Part shown: piece by piece, positions 52,431 through 60,071 of the stretch
Numbering within the stretch: position 1 is the first letter of the stretch
How the letters are laid out: each line of letters begins with the position of its first letter
Assembly: GCF_049852125.1 (NCBI RefSeq)
Contig: NZ_CP187532.1
Location: 868,001-932,000 of the forward strand
Direction of reading: 5' to 3'
Length of the DNA: 64,000 nt
Origin: Senimuribacter sp049852125
GTDB lineage: Bacteria; Bacillota; Clostridia; Peptostreptococcales; Anaerovoracaceae
The notes under the pieces: model-generated
The model's database searches: none
The model's input: only the letters and a program-made list of their open reading frames with translations
Told to the model about the DNA's origin: nothing
Program-made: the position numbers and the translations under genes

Positions 52431-53534
52431 ATGGACAGCGAAAAAGATAATTTACGGCTGAAAACTATGAAAGCAGATGAAGAAAGGTTCCAGCAAGGGG
52501 ATATCAAGTTCAGCGGAACCAAGGCGCACAGCCCGGAAACTATCGGGGACACCATTGCGGACACTATCGCCGAAACCATCGGCCAGATGGCGGTACAGGC
52601 GCTCCGAATAGAGGCGGCGCTGACGCCCAAGCCCGGTCTTGTAGACCAGGAAAACAGCGGCGCCCATGACGATATGGATTATCCACTGTTTCTAGCAAGC
52701 AGCGCTGCGCTGCTGCCGTGTTTTACGGCATGCGCGAAAATTGGCATGCAGAGCGGAAAGAAGAAACCGGCGCAGCTGACTTCTGCGCTGCGCCGTGCGG
52801 GAAGATGCGGTGAAACCGCTATGTATGCGGCAACAAGAGGCGTTAATTCCCATAAAGGGGCGATTTTCTCTATGGGTATCCTGTGCTGTGCTGTCGGAAT
52901 GCTGCAGGCTGCTCCTGCCGCAGCTGATGCCGCGTCTATCGGCGCGGCAATTGGGCAGAATGCCGGGAAGTTGAGGCATTCTGAAAGCAGCGTGGATATG
53001 ACGCGGGACAAGGGCGAATTTGCGCCTCTACAGGACAGCCGGCAGGCTGCAGGCTTTCATGAAACCGAATTACAGGCGCTCTGCGCTAAGCTTTCCGCCG
53101 CCCTGCTGCGGCAGGACCCTGCCGCAGCAACCCACGGGCTGTACGCCCGTGGGCACGCCGCCTGCGGCGGCGTGCGGGCGGAGGCGCGCAGCGGTTTCGC
53201 CTCCGCGTTTCAAACAGGACTGCCTGTTTTAAGAGAAGCGATCGCTTCGGGAATCCCGCAGCAGCGGGCGCTGATAAAAACCTTACTTGTGCTGATGAGC
53301 CGGGTAGAGGACAGCAATGCCGCTTATCGCGGCGGCGCCGAGGGGCTCGACTTCATTAGAAGCAAGGCGCAGCACATATTGAGCAGGGCAGACTGGCAGA
53401 CAGAAGAATGCTTAGACATGGTGAGAGATTTTGACCGCGCCTGCATCAGGCGGCATTTGAGCCCCGGCGGCAGCGCGGATTTGCTGGCTTTCAGCATCAT
53501 GCTGTATATGATTTTTGACGAGGTATTGCAATGA
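52431..53534 (+). CDS. citG: triphosphoribosyl-dephospho-CoA synthase (CitG/MdcB)
   Basis: This 367-residue protein has a core from about residue 53 (AVQALRIEAALTPKPGLVDQENSGAHDDMDY). Later motifs are GVNSHKGAIFSMG, VRAEARSGFASAF and DSNAAYRGGAEGL. It makes the precursor of the lyase prosthetic group from ATP and dephospho-CoA. About 50 extra N-terminal residues include a repetitive stretch (ETIGDTIADTIAETIGQ) not usual in CitG, so the true start may be ATG 52586. There is no clear ribosome site at 52431. The segment 53104-53268 is an unbroken run of perfect inverted repeats. It overlaps citD by 4 bases. Confidence 0.85.
   Translation: MDSEKDNLRLKTMKADEERFQQGDIKFSGTKAHSPETIGDTIADTIAETIGQMAVQALRIEAALTPKPGLVDQENSGAHDDMDYPLFLASSAALLPCFTACAKIGMQSGKKKPAQLTSALRRAGRCGETAMYAATRGVNSHKGAIFSMGILCCAVGMLQAAPAAADAASIGAAIGQNAGKLRHSESSVDMTRDKGEFAPLQDSRQAAGFHETELQALCAKLSAALLRQDPAAATHGLYARGHAACGGVRAEARSGFASAFQTGLPVLREAIASGIPQQRALIKTLLVLMSRVEDSNAAYRGGAEGLDFIRSKAQHILSRADWQTEECLDMVRDFDRACIRRHLSPGGSADLLAFSIMLYMIFDEVLQ
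53104..53268. repeat. run of eight consecutive perfect inverted repeats inside citG
   Basis: The repeats are 53104-53129 (12-bp arms), 53131-53153 (9), 53153-53175 (10), 53178-53206 (9), 53212-53229 (7), 53235-53248 (palindrome GAAGCGATCGCTTC), 53248-53258 (CGGGAATCCCG) and 53255-53268 (5). Almost every base of the segment belongs to an arm or a short loop. The encoded peptide still fits the CitG family without an obvious insertion. Confidence 0.85.
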
Positions 53535-53806
53535 TAATCAAACAAAACGCATGCGCAGGAACTCTAGAGTCCAGCGACATTTATGTAGAAATCGCGCCGC
53601 TGCCAGAAGGCAGCGGCATTACCCTTTCCGTGACGTCGGTCGTTTATGAACAGTTCGGCGCGGAAATTGAAGCGGTCATCATGGATACGCTGAAAAACCT
53701 TGGCGTAACAGACGTGAAAGTGACAGCAAGCGACCGGGGCGCTGTGGACTGCACCATTGCCGCGCGGGTTGAAACAGCGGTAGAACGCGGGAAAGGAGAT
53801 GAATAA
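53531..53806 (+). CDS. citD: lyase acyl carrier protein (CitD-type gamma subunit)
   Basis: This 91-residue acyl carrier protein of the citrate/citramalate lyase type has AGTLESSDIYVEIAP, with the Ser near residue 14 that receives the phosphoribosyl-dephospho-CoA arm. The coding sequence contains a perfect 9-bp hairpin (53596-53617). It overlaps citG and precedes citE by 3 bases. Confidence 0.92.
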   Translation: MIIKQNACAGTLESSDIYVEIAPLPEGSGITLSVTSVVYEQFGAEIEAVIMDTLKNLGVTDVKVTASDRGAVDCTIAARVETAVERGKGDE

Positions 53807-53809
53807 CCA

Positions 53810-54682
53810 GTGAGAAGAAGTATGCTTTTTTTTCCGGGGAACAGCGCGAATATGCTGCTGAACGCAGACTTTCTGGGCGCTGACAGCGTGATTTTAGACC
53901 TGGAAGACGCGGTTGCCCAGACGGAAAAGGATTCCGCCAGAATTCTGGTCAGAAACGCCATCCGCTCCCTGGATTTTACCAAAGAAGTCATCGTCAGAAT
54001 CAATCCCATTGACAGCCTGTACTGGGAAAAAGACTTGGCGAAGATTATCCCGGTCAAGCCGGACATGATTATGCCGACCAAGGTCAGCGGCGCCGGCGAT
54101 GTGAAGATCATTTCCGATGCCATTGCCCGAATTGAAAAGAAATGCGGCATGGAGGTCGGTACAGTGAAATTGATACCGCTGATTGAAACGGCTTTGGGTG
54201 TGGAAAAATCCTTTGAAATCGCAACTGCTGATCCGCGGGTTTCGGCAATTTTCCTGGGCGGAGAAGATTTAACCGCCGATTTGCAGTGCAAGCGAACTAA
54301 GGAAGGCACGGAAATTTTTTATGCCCGCTCCCGCATGGTCATGGCAGCTCGCGCCGCCGGCATCGACGTATACGATACGCCGTGGACCGATGTGGAAGAC
54401 TACGACGGTCTGATTGCCGACGCGAAATTTGCCAAAAGTTTGGGATTTTCCGGAAAATCCTCTATTTCACCGCGCCATGTGCGCTTTATCAACGAGATTT
54501 TCAGTCCGACAGAGGAGGAAATTCGTTACGCCCGCGACGTATTTGAAGCCATCGAAAAGGGCAAGGCGGAAGGCAAAGGCGTTGTTTCCCTGCGGGGCAA
54601 GATGATTGACGCGCCGATTGTAGCAAGAGCAAGACAGGTGCTTGCGGCGGCAGAGGCGATGAAGGGAGGCAGCGTAAAATGA
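53810..54682 (+). CDS. citE: citrate/citramalate lyase beta subunit (CitE)
   Basis: This 290-residue HpcH/HpaI-type aldolase subunit cleaves the acyl-ACP thioester. RRSMLFFPGNSANML at the N-terminus, DLEDAVAQTEKDSAR and FLGGEDLTADL are standard. In the methylaspartate context the substrate is likely citramalyl-ACP, releasing pyruvate. A perfect 18-bp palindrome lies in the gene at 54443-54460. The start is probably GTG at 53810 or near it. It overlaps citF by 4 bases. Confidence 0.92.
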   Translation: MRRSMLFFPGNSANMLLNADFLGADSVILDLEDAVAQTEKDSARILVRNAIRSLDFTKEVIVRINPIDSLYWEKDLAKIIPVKPDMIMPTKVSGAGDVKIISDAIARIEKKCGMEVGTVKLIPLIETALGVEKSFEIATADPRVSAIFLGGEDLTADLQCKRTKEGTEIFYARSRMVMAARAAGIDVYDTPWTDVEDYDGLIADAKFAKSLGFSGKSSISPRHVRFINEIFSPTEEEIRYARDVFEAIEKGKAEGKGVVSLRGKMIDAPIVARARQVLAAAEAMKGGSVK

Positions 54683-56091
54683 AGACGAAATTAGTAAAGG
54701 ATCTCAAAGAGGCGATTAAGCTGTCCGGACTTACAGACGGTATGACCATTTCTTTCCATCACCACCTGCGCAACGGCGACATGGTGGCAGTCATGGTCAT
54801 GGATGTTGTCAGCGAACTTGGCATCCGGGATTTGAATGTCAACATCAGTTCCATTTTCGACACCCACGCGCCTTTTATTGAATACATCAGAGACGGTGTC
54901 ATCACCGGCATCGAAACCGACTATATCGGCGGTGTTGTGGGTCGCGCCATCAGTGAGGGAATTTTAGAAAGACCCGTTACGTTCCGCACCCACGGCGGCA
55001 GACCAGCAGACATCATCAGCGGCGCGTCGCCTATCGACGTGGCGTTTATCGCGGCGCCGACTTCGGACCCGATGGGCAACTGCACAGGCAAGTACGGAAA
55101 ATCTGCCTGCGGCTCTTTGGGCTACGCCTTCGCGGACGCCATGTATGCGAAAACTTCTGTCGTCATTACAGACAATTTGGTAGACTACCCTTTGACGGAC
55201 TTTTCCATTGCGGAGGATTACATTGATTATGTGGTTTACGTGGATAAAATCGGCGAACCGTCAGGTATCGTATCCGGCACCACCAAGATTACAAAGGACC
55301 CGGTAGGACTTGTGATTGCCGATTACGCGGCAAGAGCCATTGAAGCATCCGGTCTTCTGGTTGATGGATTTTCTTTCCAGACCGGCGCAGGCGGCGCGTC
55401 CCTTGCGGCGGCAAAATATCTGCAGGATATTATGCTGCGCCGCGGCATCAAGGGCAGCTACGGCCTTGGCGGTATCACCGGCTATATGGTAGACATGATG
55501 AAAAGCGGCTGCTTCAAAGCGCTCCTCGACGTGCAGTGTTTTGACTTAGACGCGGTGGAATCCATCAGAACGAACCCGAATCACAGAGAAGTCACAGCAT
55601 CCCATTACGCCAGCCCGGCAGCGGCGAGCAGTGCGGTGGACAGCTTAGATGTAGTTATTTTGGGTGCGACAGAAATCGATACGGATTTCAATGTCAATGT
55701 GCATACCGATTCCAACGGCTATATTATGGGCGGCAGCGGCGGTCACAGCGATACGGCAGCCGGCGCGAAAATGTCCATGATCGTCGCGCCCCTTTCCCGC
55801 GCCCGCCTGCCGATTGTGGTAGATGAAGTGCTCTGTAAATCTACGCCGGGATCTACCGTCGACGTACTGGTAACCCAACGCGGTATTGCGGTCAATCCGC
55901 TGCGTCCGGAACTTTCTGAAAGGTTTGCAGAAAGCGGTCTTCCGGTAGTGGATATTGGGCAGCTGCGTGATGCGGCGGAAAAGCTCAACGGAAAAGCAAA
56001 GAAACCGGTACTGGGAGACAAGGAAGTCGCGAAGGTACTCTATCGCGACGGCTCACTGCTGGATACGATTTATAACGTGCCGGTGAAATAG
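54679..56091 (+). CDS. citF: citrate/citramalate lyase alpha subunit (CitF, ACP transferase)
   Basis: This 470-residue CoA-transferase-like subunit swaps acetyl-ACP for the citr(am)alyl thioester. SFHHHLRNGDMVAVMVMD near the N-terminus and FQTGAGGASLAAAKYL are family motifs. It is about 40 residues shorter than enterobacterial CitF, mostly at the N-terminus. The stop is TAG, followed by array B and then citC. Confidence 0.92.
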   Translation: MKTKLVKDLKEAIKLSGLTDGMTISFHHHLRNGDMVAVMVMDVVSELGIRDLNVNISSIFDTHAPFIEYIRDGVITGIETDYIGGVVGRAISEGILERPVTFRTHGGRPADIISGASPIDVAFIAAPTSDPMGNCTGKYGKSACGSLGYAFADAMYAKTSVVITDNLVDYPLTDFSIAEDYIDYVVYVDKIGEPSGIVSGTTKITKDPVGLVIADYAARAIEASGLLVDGFSFQTGAGGASLAAAKYLQDIMLRRGIKGSYGLGGITGYMVDMMKSGCFKALLDVQCFDLDAVESIRTNPNHREVTASHYASPAAASSAVDSLDVVILGATEIDTDFNVNVHTDSNGYIMGGSGGHSDTAAGAKMSMIVAPLSRARLPIVVDEVLCKSTPGSTVDVLVTQRGIAVNPLRPELSERFAESGLPVVDIGQLRDAAEKLNGKAKKPVLGDKEVAKVLYRDGSLLDTIYNVPVK

Positions 56092-56152
56092 AAAGCGCAC
56101 TATTGGTTTGCAGAGACGGGCTTTTGCAAAACTGCCAGTAACGAATCAGATT

Positions 56153-56540
56153 TGTACAACTTCCGCAGCGCGGCTCAGTCCAAAGTTGTGCAAATCTTCT
56201 TGATTTAGACCAATCTGCACAACCCAGCCATGTACCTAGCCTCAAGAGTTGTGCATCAGCATCGGTAAAAGGGTTTTCTTGCACAACTTTTTCATCGTCA
56301 TTTGCTTGACGGTTGTGCAAATCCTTCTATAAAAGAGCAGTCTGCACAACTTTTACAGCAAAAGACTGCTCCGAGTTGTGCAAAGCTGTCTGCAAACAGC
56401 TTAATCTGCACAACTTCTGCAGTGCGGTTCAGTCCGAAGTTGTGCAAATCTACTTGATTTGTAGCAATTTGCACAACCCGGTTCCATGCGAACTTCAAAA
56501 GTTGTGCATCGGCGGTGATAAAAGGGTTTGCTTGCACAAC
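56153..56540. repeat. array B: thirteen alternating GTTGTGCA/TGCACAAC sites, 31-32 bp period
   Basis: Sites start at 56153 (variant TGTACAAC), 56185, 56216, 56248, 56280, 56312, 56343, 56375, 56407, 56439, 56470, 56501 and 56533, strictly alternating in orientation. Steps are 31 or 32 bp throughout (mean 31.7, three helical turns). The spacers of the last sites resemble those of the first: 56161-56184 and 56415-56438 match at 20 of 24 positions, and 56193-56215 and 56447-56469 at 18 of 23. The array therefore includes an old tandem duplication of 254 bp. A strong GAAAACTGCTG/CAGCAGTTTTC stem follows at 56559-56592. The 537-base gap between citF and citC holds no gene. Confidence 0.88.
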
Positions 56541-56628
56541 TTTGCGATTGCTCATTGCGAAAACTGCTGCACGGAAGCGAGCCAGCAGTTTTCTGCAAAA
56601 TTCACAAAAACAGAACGGAACGAGAACG

Positions 56629-57753
56629 ATGTTTTATACAGAAGAAATCAAATTGGATCAGGCGGAGATGCTTCTTTCAGCTTGCCAGCTGAGAAGGCCC
56701 CAGGGCGTGGATTATACCGCGGGCGTCTTTTTGCGAAGCAGCGGATTTGGTGGAAGCGGTGGATTCGATGGATTTGGCGCGCAAGCTGGCGATCGCCTTG
56801 TTGCCTGCGGCAGTCTGAAGGGAGACATGATACAGGGCGTTGCCGTAGATCCGGCATTTCAGGGCGAGGATTTGACTGCAAAACTGCTCACCCATCTAGC
56901 TGCCCAGTCTGCCGCCAAAGGCAACCGCAGCCTGTATTTATTTACAAAGCCGGAAAAGGCAGCCCAATTTGCCGGACTTGGTTTCCGCCTGATTGCGTCA
57001 GCAAGACCCTATGCGGCGCTTTTGGAATGGGGAGAATCCGGCATCGCGGAGTACAAAGAGAAACTGAAGTCTTTCAGGGAATCGGCAGAGCTTAGGTGCG
57101 GGACGCCCAAACCTCCAGAACAGACAGAACATCCAGAACCTCCCATTGGCAGCTTGGTGATGAACTGCAATCCTTTCACGAAAGGTCACCGCTTCCTGGT
57201 GGAACAGGCGGCGAAGGTCTGCCGCCATGTTTTTTTGCTGGTGGTAGAAGAAGACGCGTCCTTGTTTTCCTTTGACGACCGGTTTGCCATGGTAAAGGCA
57301 GGGACGGTGGATCTTGAGAATGTAATCGTGATTCCCGGCGGGAGATACGCGGTATCCGGTCTCACCTTTCCCAGCTATTTCACAAAGGAAGAAAATTTGG
57401 CGAGCGCTCACGCAGCCATAGATGCAGAACTATTTGCGGCGCAGATTGCACCGGTTCTAGGCGTGCAGGTACGCTTTGTGGGCACGGAGCCTTTTTCGCC
57501 GGTGACGGAACGCTACAATGAAGCGCTGAAAAAGCGGCTGCCGCGGGCAGGCATCCAGATCAAGGAAATCCCGCGTCTTTCCGTAGAGGGGGAAGCTGTC
57601 AGCGCGACCCGCGTTAGAAGGATTCTGCAGGAAGAAGGCATAGACTGCGGCGAAGCCAGGGATAAGCTGGCAAAGCTGCTGCCTAAAACCACGCTGGATT
57701 ATTTGCTGCAGCCTGAAGTGCAGAGCAGACTGGGGGAACGAATGCATGACTGA
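56629..57753 (+). CDS. citC: citrate/citramalate lyase ligase (acetyl-ACP synthesis)
   Basis: This 374-residue enzyme acetylates the lyase prosthetic group with ATP and acetate. An N-terminal GNAT-like half (VAVDPAFQGEDLTAKLLTHLA) precedes a nucleotidyltransferase half with SLVMNCNPFTKGHRFLVEQAA, the HxGH-type site, and VSATRVRRIL. A Gly-rich insert (SSGFGGSGGFDGFGAQAG, about 35-52) is not usual for CitC. ATG 56629 is chosen because upstream in-frame codons fall in array B. It overlaps citX by 8 bases. Confidence 0.9.
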   Translation: MFYTEEIKLDQAEMLLSACQLRRPQGVDYTAGVFLRSSGFGGSGGFDGFGAQAGDRLVACGSLKGDMIQGVAVDPAFQGEDLTAKLLTHLAAQSAAKGNRSLYLFTKPEKAAQFAGLGFRLIASARPYAALLEWGESGIAEYKEKLKSFRESAELRCGTPKPPEQTEHPEPPIGSLVMNCNPFTKGHRFLVEQAAKVCRHVFLLVVEEDASLFSFDDRFAMVKAGTVDLENVIVIPGGRYAVSGLTFPSYFTKEENLASAHAAIDAELFAAQIAPVLGVQVRFVGTEPFSPVTERYNEALKKRLPRAGIQIKEIPRLSVEGEAVSATRVRRILQEEGIDCGEARDKLAKLLPKTTLDYLLQPEVQSRLGERMHD

Positions 57754-58279
57754 AAGAACGGTGACACTATATGAAATTTTAGAGTCCAGAGAGAATCGGG
57801 TACGCAGGCAGGAACAACTGCTTTTAGAGTTTGGCGGCGTGTTGATATCGGTCACTTTGAATATACCGGGATCGGTTAAGGATAGGCCGTCTTACAGGAA
57901 AGCTTTGAGAATGGGAATAGAAATGCTGAAGAAGAAATTGCCGGAGGGACGGATTTTGCATATTGAAGTGAGAGAACTTCCAACCGGTGCGGAAGCATAT
58001 TTTATAGTAGATGGTATGACGGCTTCAGAGGTCAAGAGGATTACCGTAGAAATTGAGGACAGCAGTTCTATTGGAAGACTTTTTGATATGGACGTTCTTG
58101 CAGAGAAGGGCAGTGTTTCTCGAGTCGATTTAGGCATGCAGTCGAGACGATGTTTGCTGTGCAGCGAGGATGCTAAAATATGTGCAAGAACACAACGACA
58201 TTCCATAGATGAATTGCTGACTGAAATAGATAGGATCTTAGAGATGTCATTGCCGAGAAAAATTGAAGAAACTAATTGA
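57746..58279 (+). CDS. citX: apo-lyase phosphoribosyl-dephospho-CoA transferase CitX
   Basis: This 177-residue holo-ACP synthase attaches the arm made by CitG to CitD. GRLFDMDVLAEKG near 108-120 and RRCLLCSEDAKICARTQRHS near 131-150 are the CitX signature. It is the last gene of the lyase set. Confidence 0.92.
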   Translation: MTERTVTLYEILESRENRVRRQEQLLLEFGGVLISVTLNIPGSVKDRPSYRKALRMGIEMLKKKLPEGRILHIEVRELPTGAEAYFIVDGMTASEVKRITVEIEDSSSIGRLFDMDVLAEKGSVSRVDLGMQSRRCLLCSEDAKICARTQRHSIDELLTEIDRILEMSLPRKIEETN

Positions 58280-58369
58280 GAGACATTTATCGTTGCAATG
58301 ATACTTGCGATCTTGCAGGAATGCAACAGAAAATGACAGAATGGAAGCAAATTTGCCTCATTTTAGGCC

Positions 58370-58399
58370 TTGACAAGTTGGCATAGATTATGCAATAAT
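58370..58399 (+). promoter_or_regulatory. candidate promoter of the lar-nickel transport operon
   Basis: TTGACA (58370-58375), an 18-base spacer and AATAAT (58394-58399) put the RNA start near 58406. Confidence 0.6.
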
Positions 58400-58405
58400 A
58401 TTAGG

Positions 58406-58544
58406 CAAAGTCTCAGGAAGGGACAGCAATTCTTCAGGCAGAGGAATAAATAGTACAAAAACGATAATAAAAAGAAAAGAAACAATTATGCCACGAAGGC
58501 AATAGGGACTCCAGAAGGAGACTCATATGCTTCGTGGTATTTTT
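58406..58544 (+). promoter_or_regulatory. structured attenuator leader of the lar operon
   Basis: Predicted elements in order are hairpin GTCTC-AGGAA-GGGAC (58410-58424), hairpin ATTCTTC-AGGCA-GAGGAAT (58429-58447), an A-rich linker, and terminator CCACGAAG (58491-58498) paired with CTTCGTGG (58530-58537) plus TATTTTTTT. GAGAC inside the terminator loop can pair back to the 5' GTCTC, which offers an alternative fold. It looks like a riboswitch or attenuator, but I could not match it to a known class; the NiCo consensus as I recall it does not fit. Confidence 0.6.
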
Positions 58545-58566
58545 TTGCAGAAAGGAGCTGAAGGGC

Positions 58567-59310
58567 ATGGAATTGAAGGGATTTTTCGAGAGATATCCTA
58601 AAGTGGCGCTTGCCTTTTCTGGTGGAGTAGACTCGGCTTATTTATTATACGCGGCGAAAAAATACGGCGCTGATGTGAAAGCTTTTTTTGTGAAAAGCCA
58701 ATTTCAGCCGGAGTTCGAATTAAGAGACGCCGAAGAACTGGCACATAGTTTAAATGCGGATATGGAGATCATCTATTGTGACGTTTTGGCAGATGCTGTT
58801 GTTGCTGACAATCCGGAGAACCGCTGCTATTACTGCAAGCACAGGATTTTCGATATGCTTCGGAAGGCGGCAGGAGCAGCAGGATATACCTGTATTATCG
58901 ACGGTACGAACGCTTCTGATCTGGTTGCCGATCGTCCGGGCATGAAGGCGCTGGCTGAAATGGAAGTGCTTTCTCCTTTACGCCTTTGCGGGTTAACCAA
59001 GGAAGAAATTCGAAGTCGATCTAAAGAAGCAGGCCTTTTTACTTGGAATAAGCCGTCGTATGCTTGTTTGGCAACCAGAGTGCCTGTCGGTGAGAAAATA
59101 ACCAGGGAAAAGTTGCAGAGGGTTGAAGCCAGTGAAAAAGAATTGACGGCGTTGGGTTTCTCGGATTTTCGTATCAGGCTTTTCGGCGGCGCAGCCAGAA
59201 TACAGCTACGGGAGGATCAGATGGAAAAAGCGGTGGAGCTGTGCGGCGCTGTTTGTCAGAGATTGAAGCCGTATTTTGAAATAGTATTATTAGATCTGGA
59301 GGGAAGATAA
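58567..59310 (+). CDS. larE: LarE, sulfur insertase for the nickel-pincer cofactor
   Basis: This 247-residue PP-loop protein has ALAFSGGVDSAYLL near residues 13-26 and adenylates and sulfurates the cofactor precursor. Cys167 in SYACLATRVP matches the sulfur-donating Cys176 of Lactobacillus LarE. A CX2C pair in NRCYYCKHRIF adds two more, the three-Cys pattern reported for LarE proteins that use a [4Fe-4S] cluster catalytically instead of sacrificing their own Cys. ATG 58567 follows AAAGGAGCTG; an earlier in-frame ATG-less start at 58534 lies in the terminator and is rejected. Confidence 0.92.
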   Translation: MELKGFFERYPKVALAFSGGVDSAYLLYAAKKYGADVKAFFVKSQFQPEFELRDAEELAHSLNADMEIIYCDVLADAVVADNPENRCYYCKHRIFDMLRKAAGAAGYTCIIDGTNASDLVADRPGMKALAEMEVLSPLRLCGLTKEEIRSRSKEAGLFTWNKPSYACLATRVPVGEKITREKLQRVEASEKELTALGFSDFRIRLFGGAARIQLREDQMEKAVELCGAVCQRLKPYFEIVLLDLEGR

Positions 59311-60071
59311 TGGATAAACAGGATATAAAAGAGCTTTTGCAGCACGTTGCAGAAGGAGAGACCAGTGTGGACGACGCGTTATTGCAATTAAAGCTTAAGC
59401 CCTTTCAGGACATCGGTATCGCTAATCTGGATCATCATCGAGGCATACGGCAAGGCGCTTCTGAGGTTATTTATGGCGCGGGAAAAACACCGGAGCAGAT
59501 CGATCGTATCGCGCACTCTCTCTGGGAAAGCGGACAGAGAACCATTCTCATTACCAGGATGAGTCAGGAGGCGGCTGATGGGTTTACTGCGGATATTCCA
59601 TTCACCTATCGCAAGGAAGGTTGGATCGGCTTGGTAGGAGAGATGATTGGACCAAAACACAATGGATATATTCTTATTGCTACAGGCGGTACCAGCGATA
59701 TTCCGGTAGCCGAAGAAGCCGCTTTGACTGCTGAAATATTGGGAAATAAGGTGGAGAGAATCTATGATGTCGGTGTGGCGGGAATTCACCGTCTGCTGGC
59801 TCATGCAGATAAAATCATGCAGGCTAGAGTAATTGTGGCTATTGCTGGTATGGAAGGCGCGTTGGCATCTGTCATAGGGGGGCTTGCAGACTGTCCTGTT
59901 ATCGCTGTTCCTACTAGTGTAGGTTATGGAACTGCGCTGGGTGGAGTTACCGCCTTGCTTTCCATGCTTAATTGCTGTGCCAGCGGAGTAAGCGTAGTGA
60001 ATATCGATAATGGTTTTGGCGCCGGATATTTGGCAAATCTCATCAATAATATGGAGGAAGGAAAAAAATGA
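59310..60071 (+). CDS. larB: LarB, nicotinate adenine dinucleotide carboxylase/hydrolase
   Basis: This 253-residue enzyme carboxylates the pyridinium ring of NaAD and releases AMP, the first step of nickel-pincer cofactor synthesis. The C-terminal half is PurE-like (ILIATGGTSDIPVAEEAALTAEILG; GGLADCPVIAVPTSVGYG). The N-terminus has LDHHRGIRQGASEVIYG. It overlaps larE (TAATG) and larC. Confidence 0.94.
   Translation: MDKQDIKELLQHVAEGETSVDDALLQLKLKPFQDIGIANLDHHRGIRQGASEVIYGAGKTPEQIDRIAHSLWESGQRTILITRMSQEAADGFTADIPFTYRKEGWIGLVGEMIGPKHNGYILIATGGTSDIPVAEEAALTAEILGNKVERIYDVGVAGIHRLLAHADKIMQARVIVAIAGMEGALASVIGGLADCPVIAVPTSVGYGTALGGVTALLSMLNCCASGVSVVNIDNGFGAGYLANLINNMEEGKK

Noticed and set aside
53131..53175. 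Inserted REP/palindromic mobile element in citG
   Set aside because: The protein shows no extra length there relative to the CitG pattern, so an insertion is not supported; the repeats seem built from the coding sequence itself.
56153..56540. CRISPR array
   Set aside because: The period is regular, but the repeat is only 8 bp, alternates in orientation, the spacers belong to an internal duplication, and no cas genes are present.
56313..57095. Alternative 260-codon frame overlapping array B and citC
   Set aside because: It has no family resemblance, and the part inside citC runs out of frame with a well-supported gene.
58406..58544. Glycine or NiCo riboswitch
   Set aside because: CTCAGGAAGGGACAG recalls part of a glycine aptamer, but the preceding CCGAAGG half is absent in the right order. 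The NiCo GCAGCCGGG-type core is also absent.
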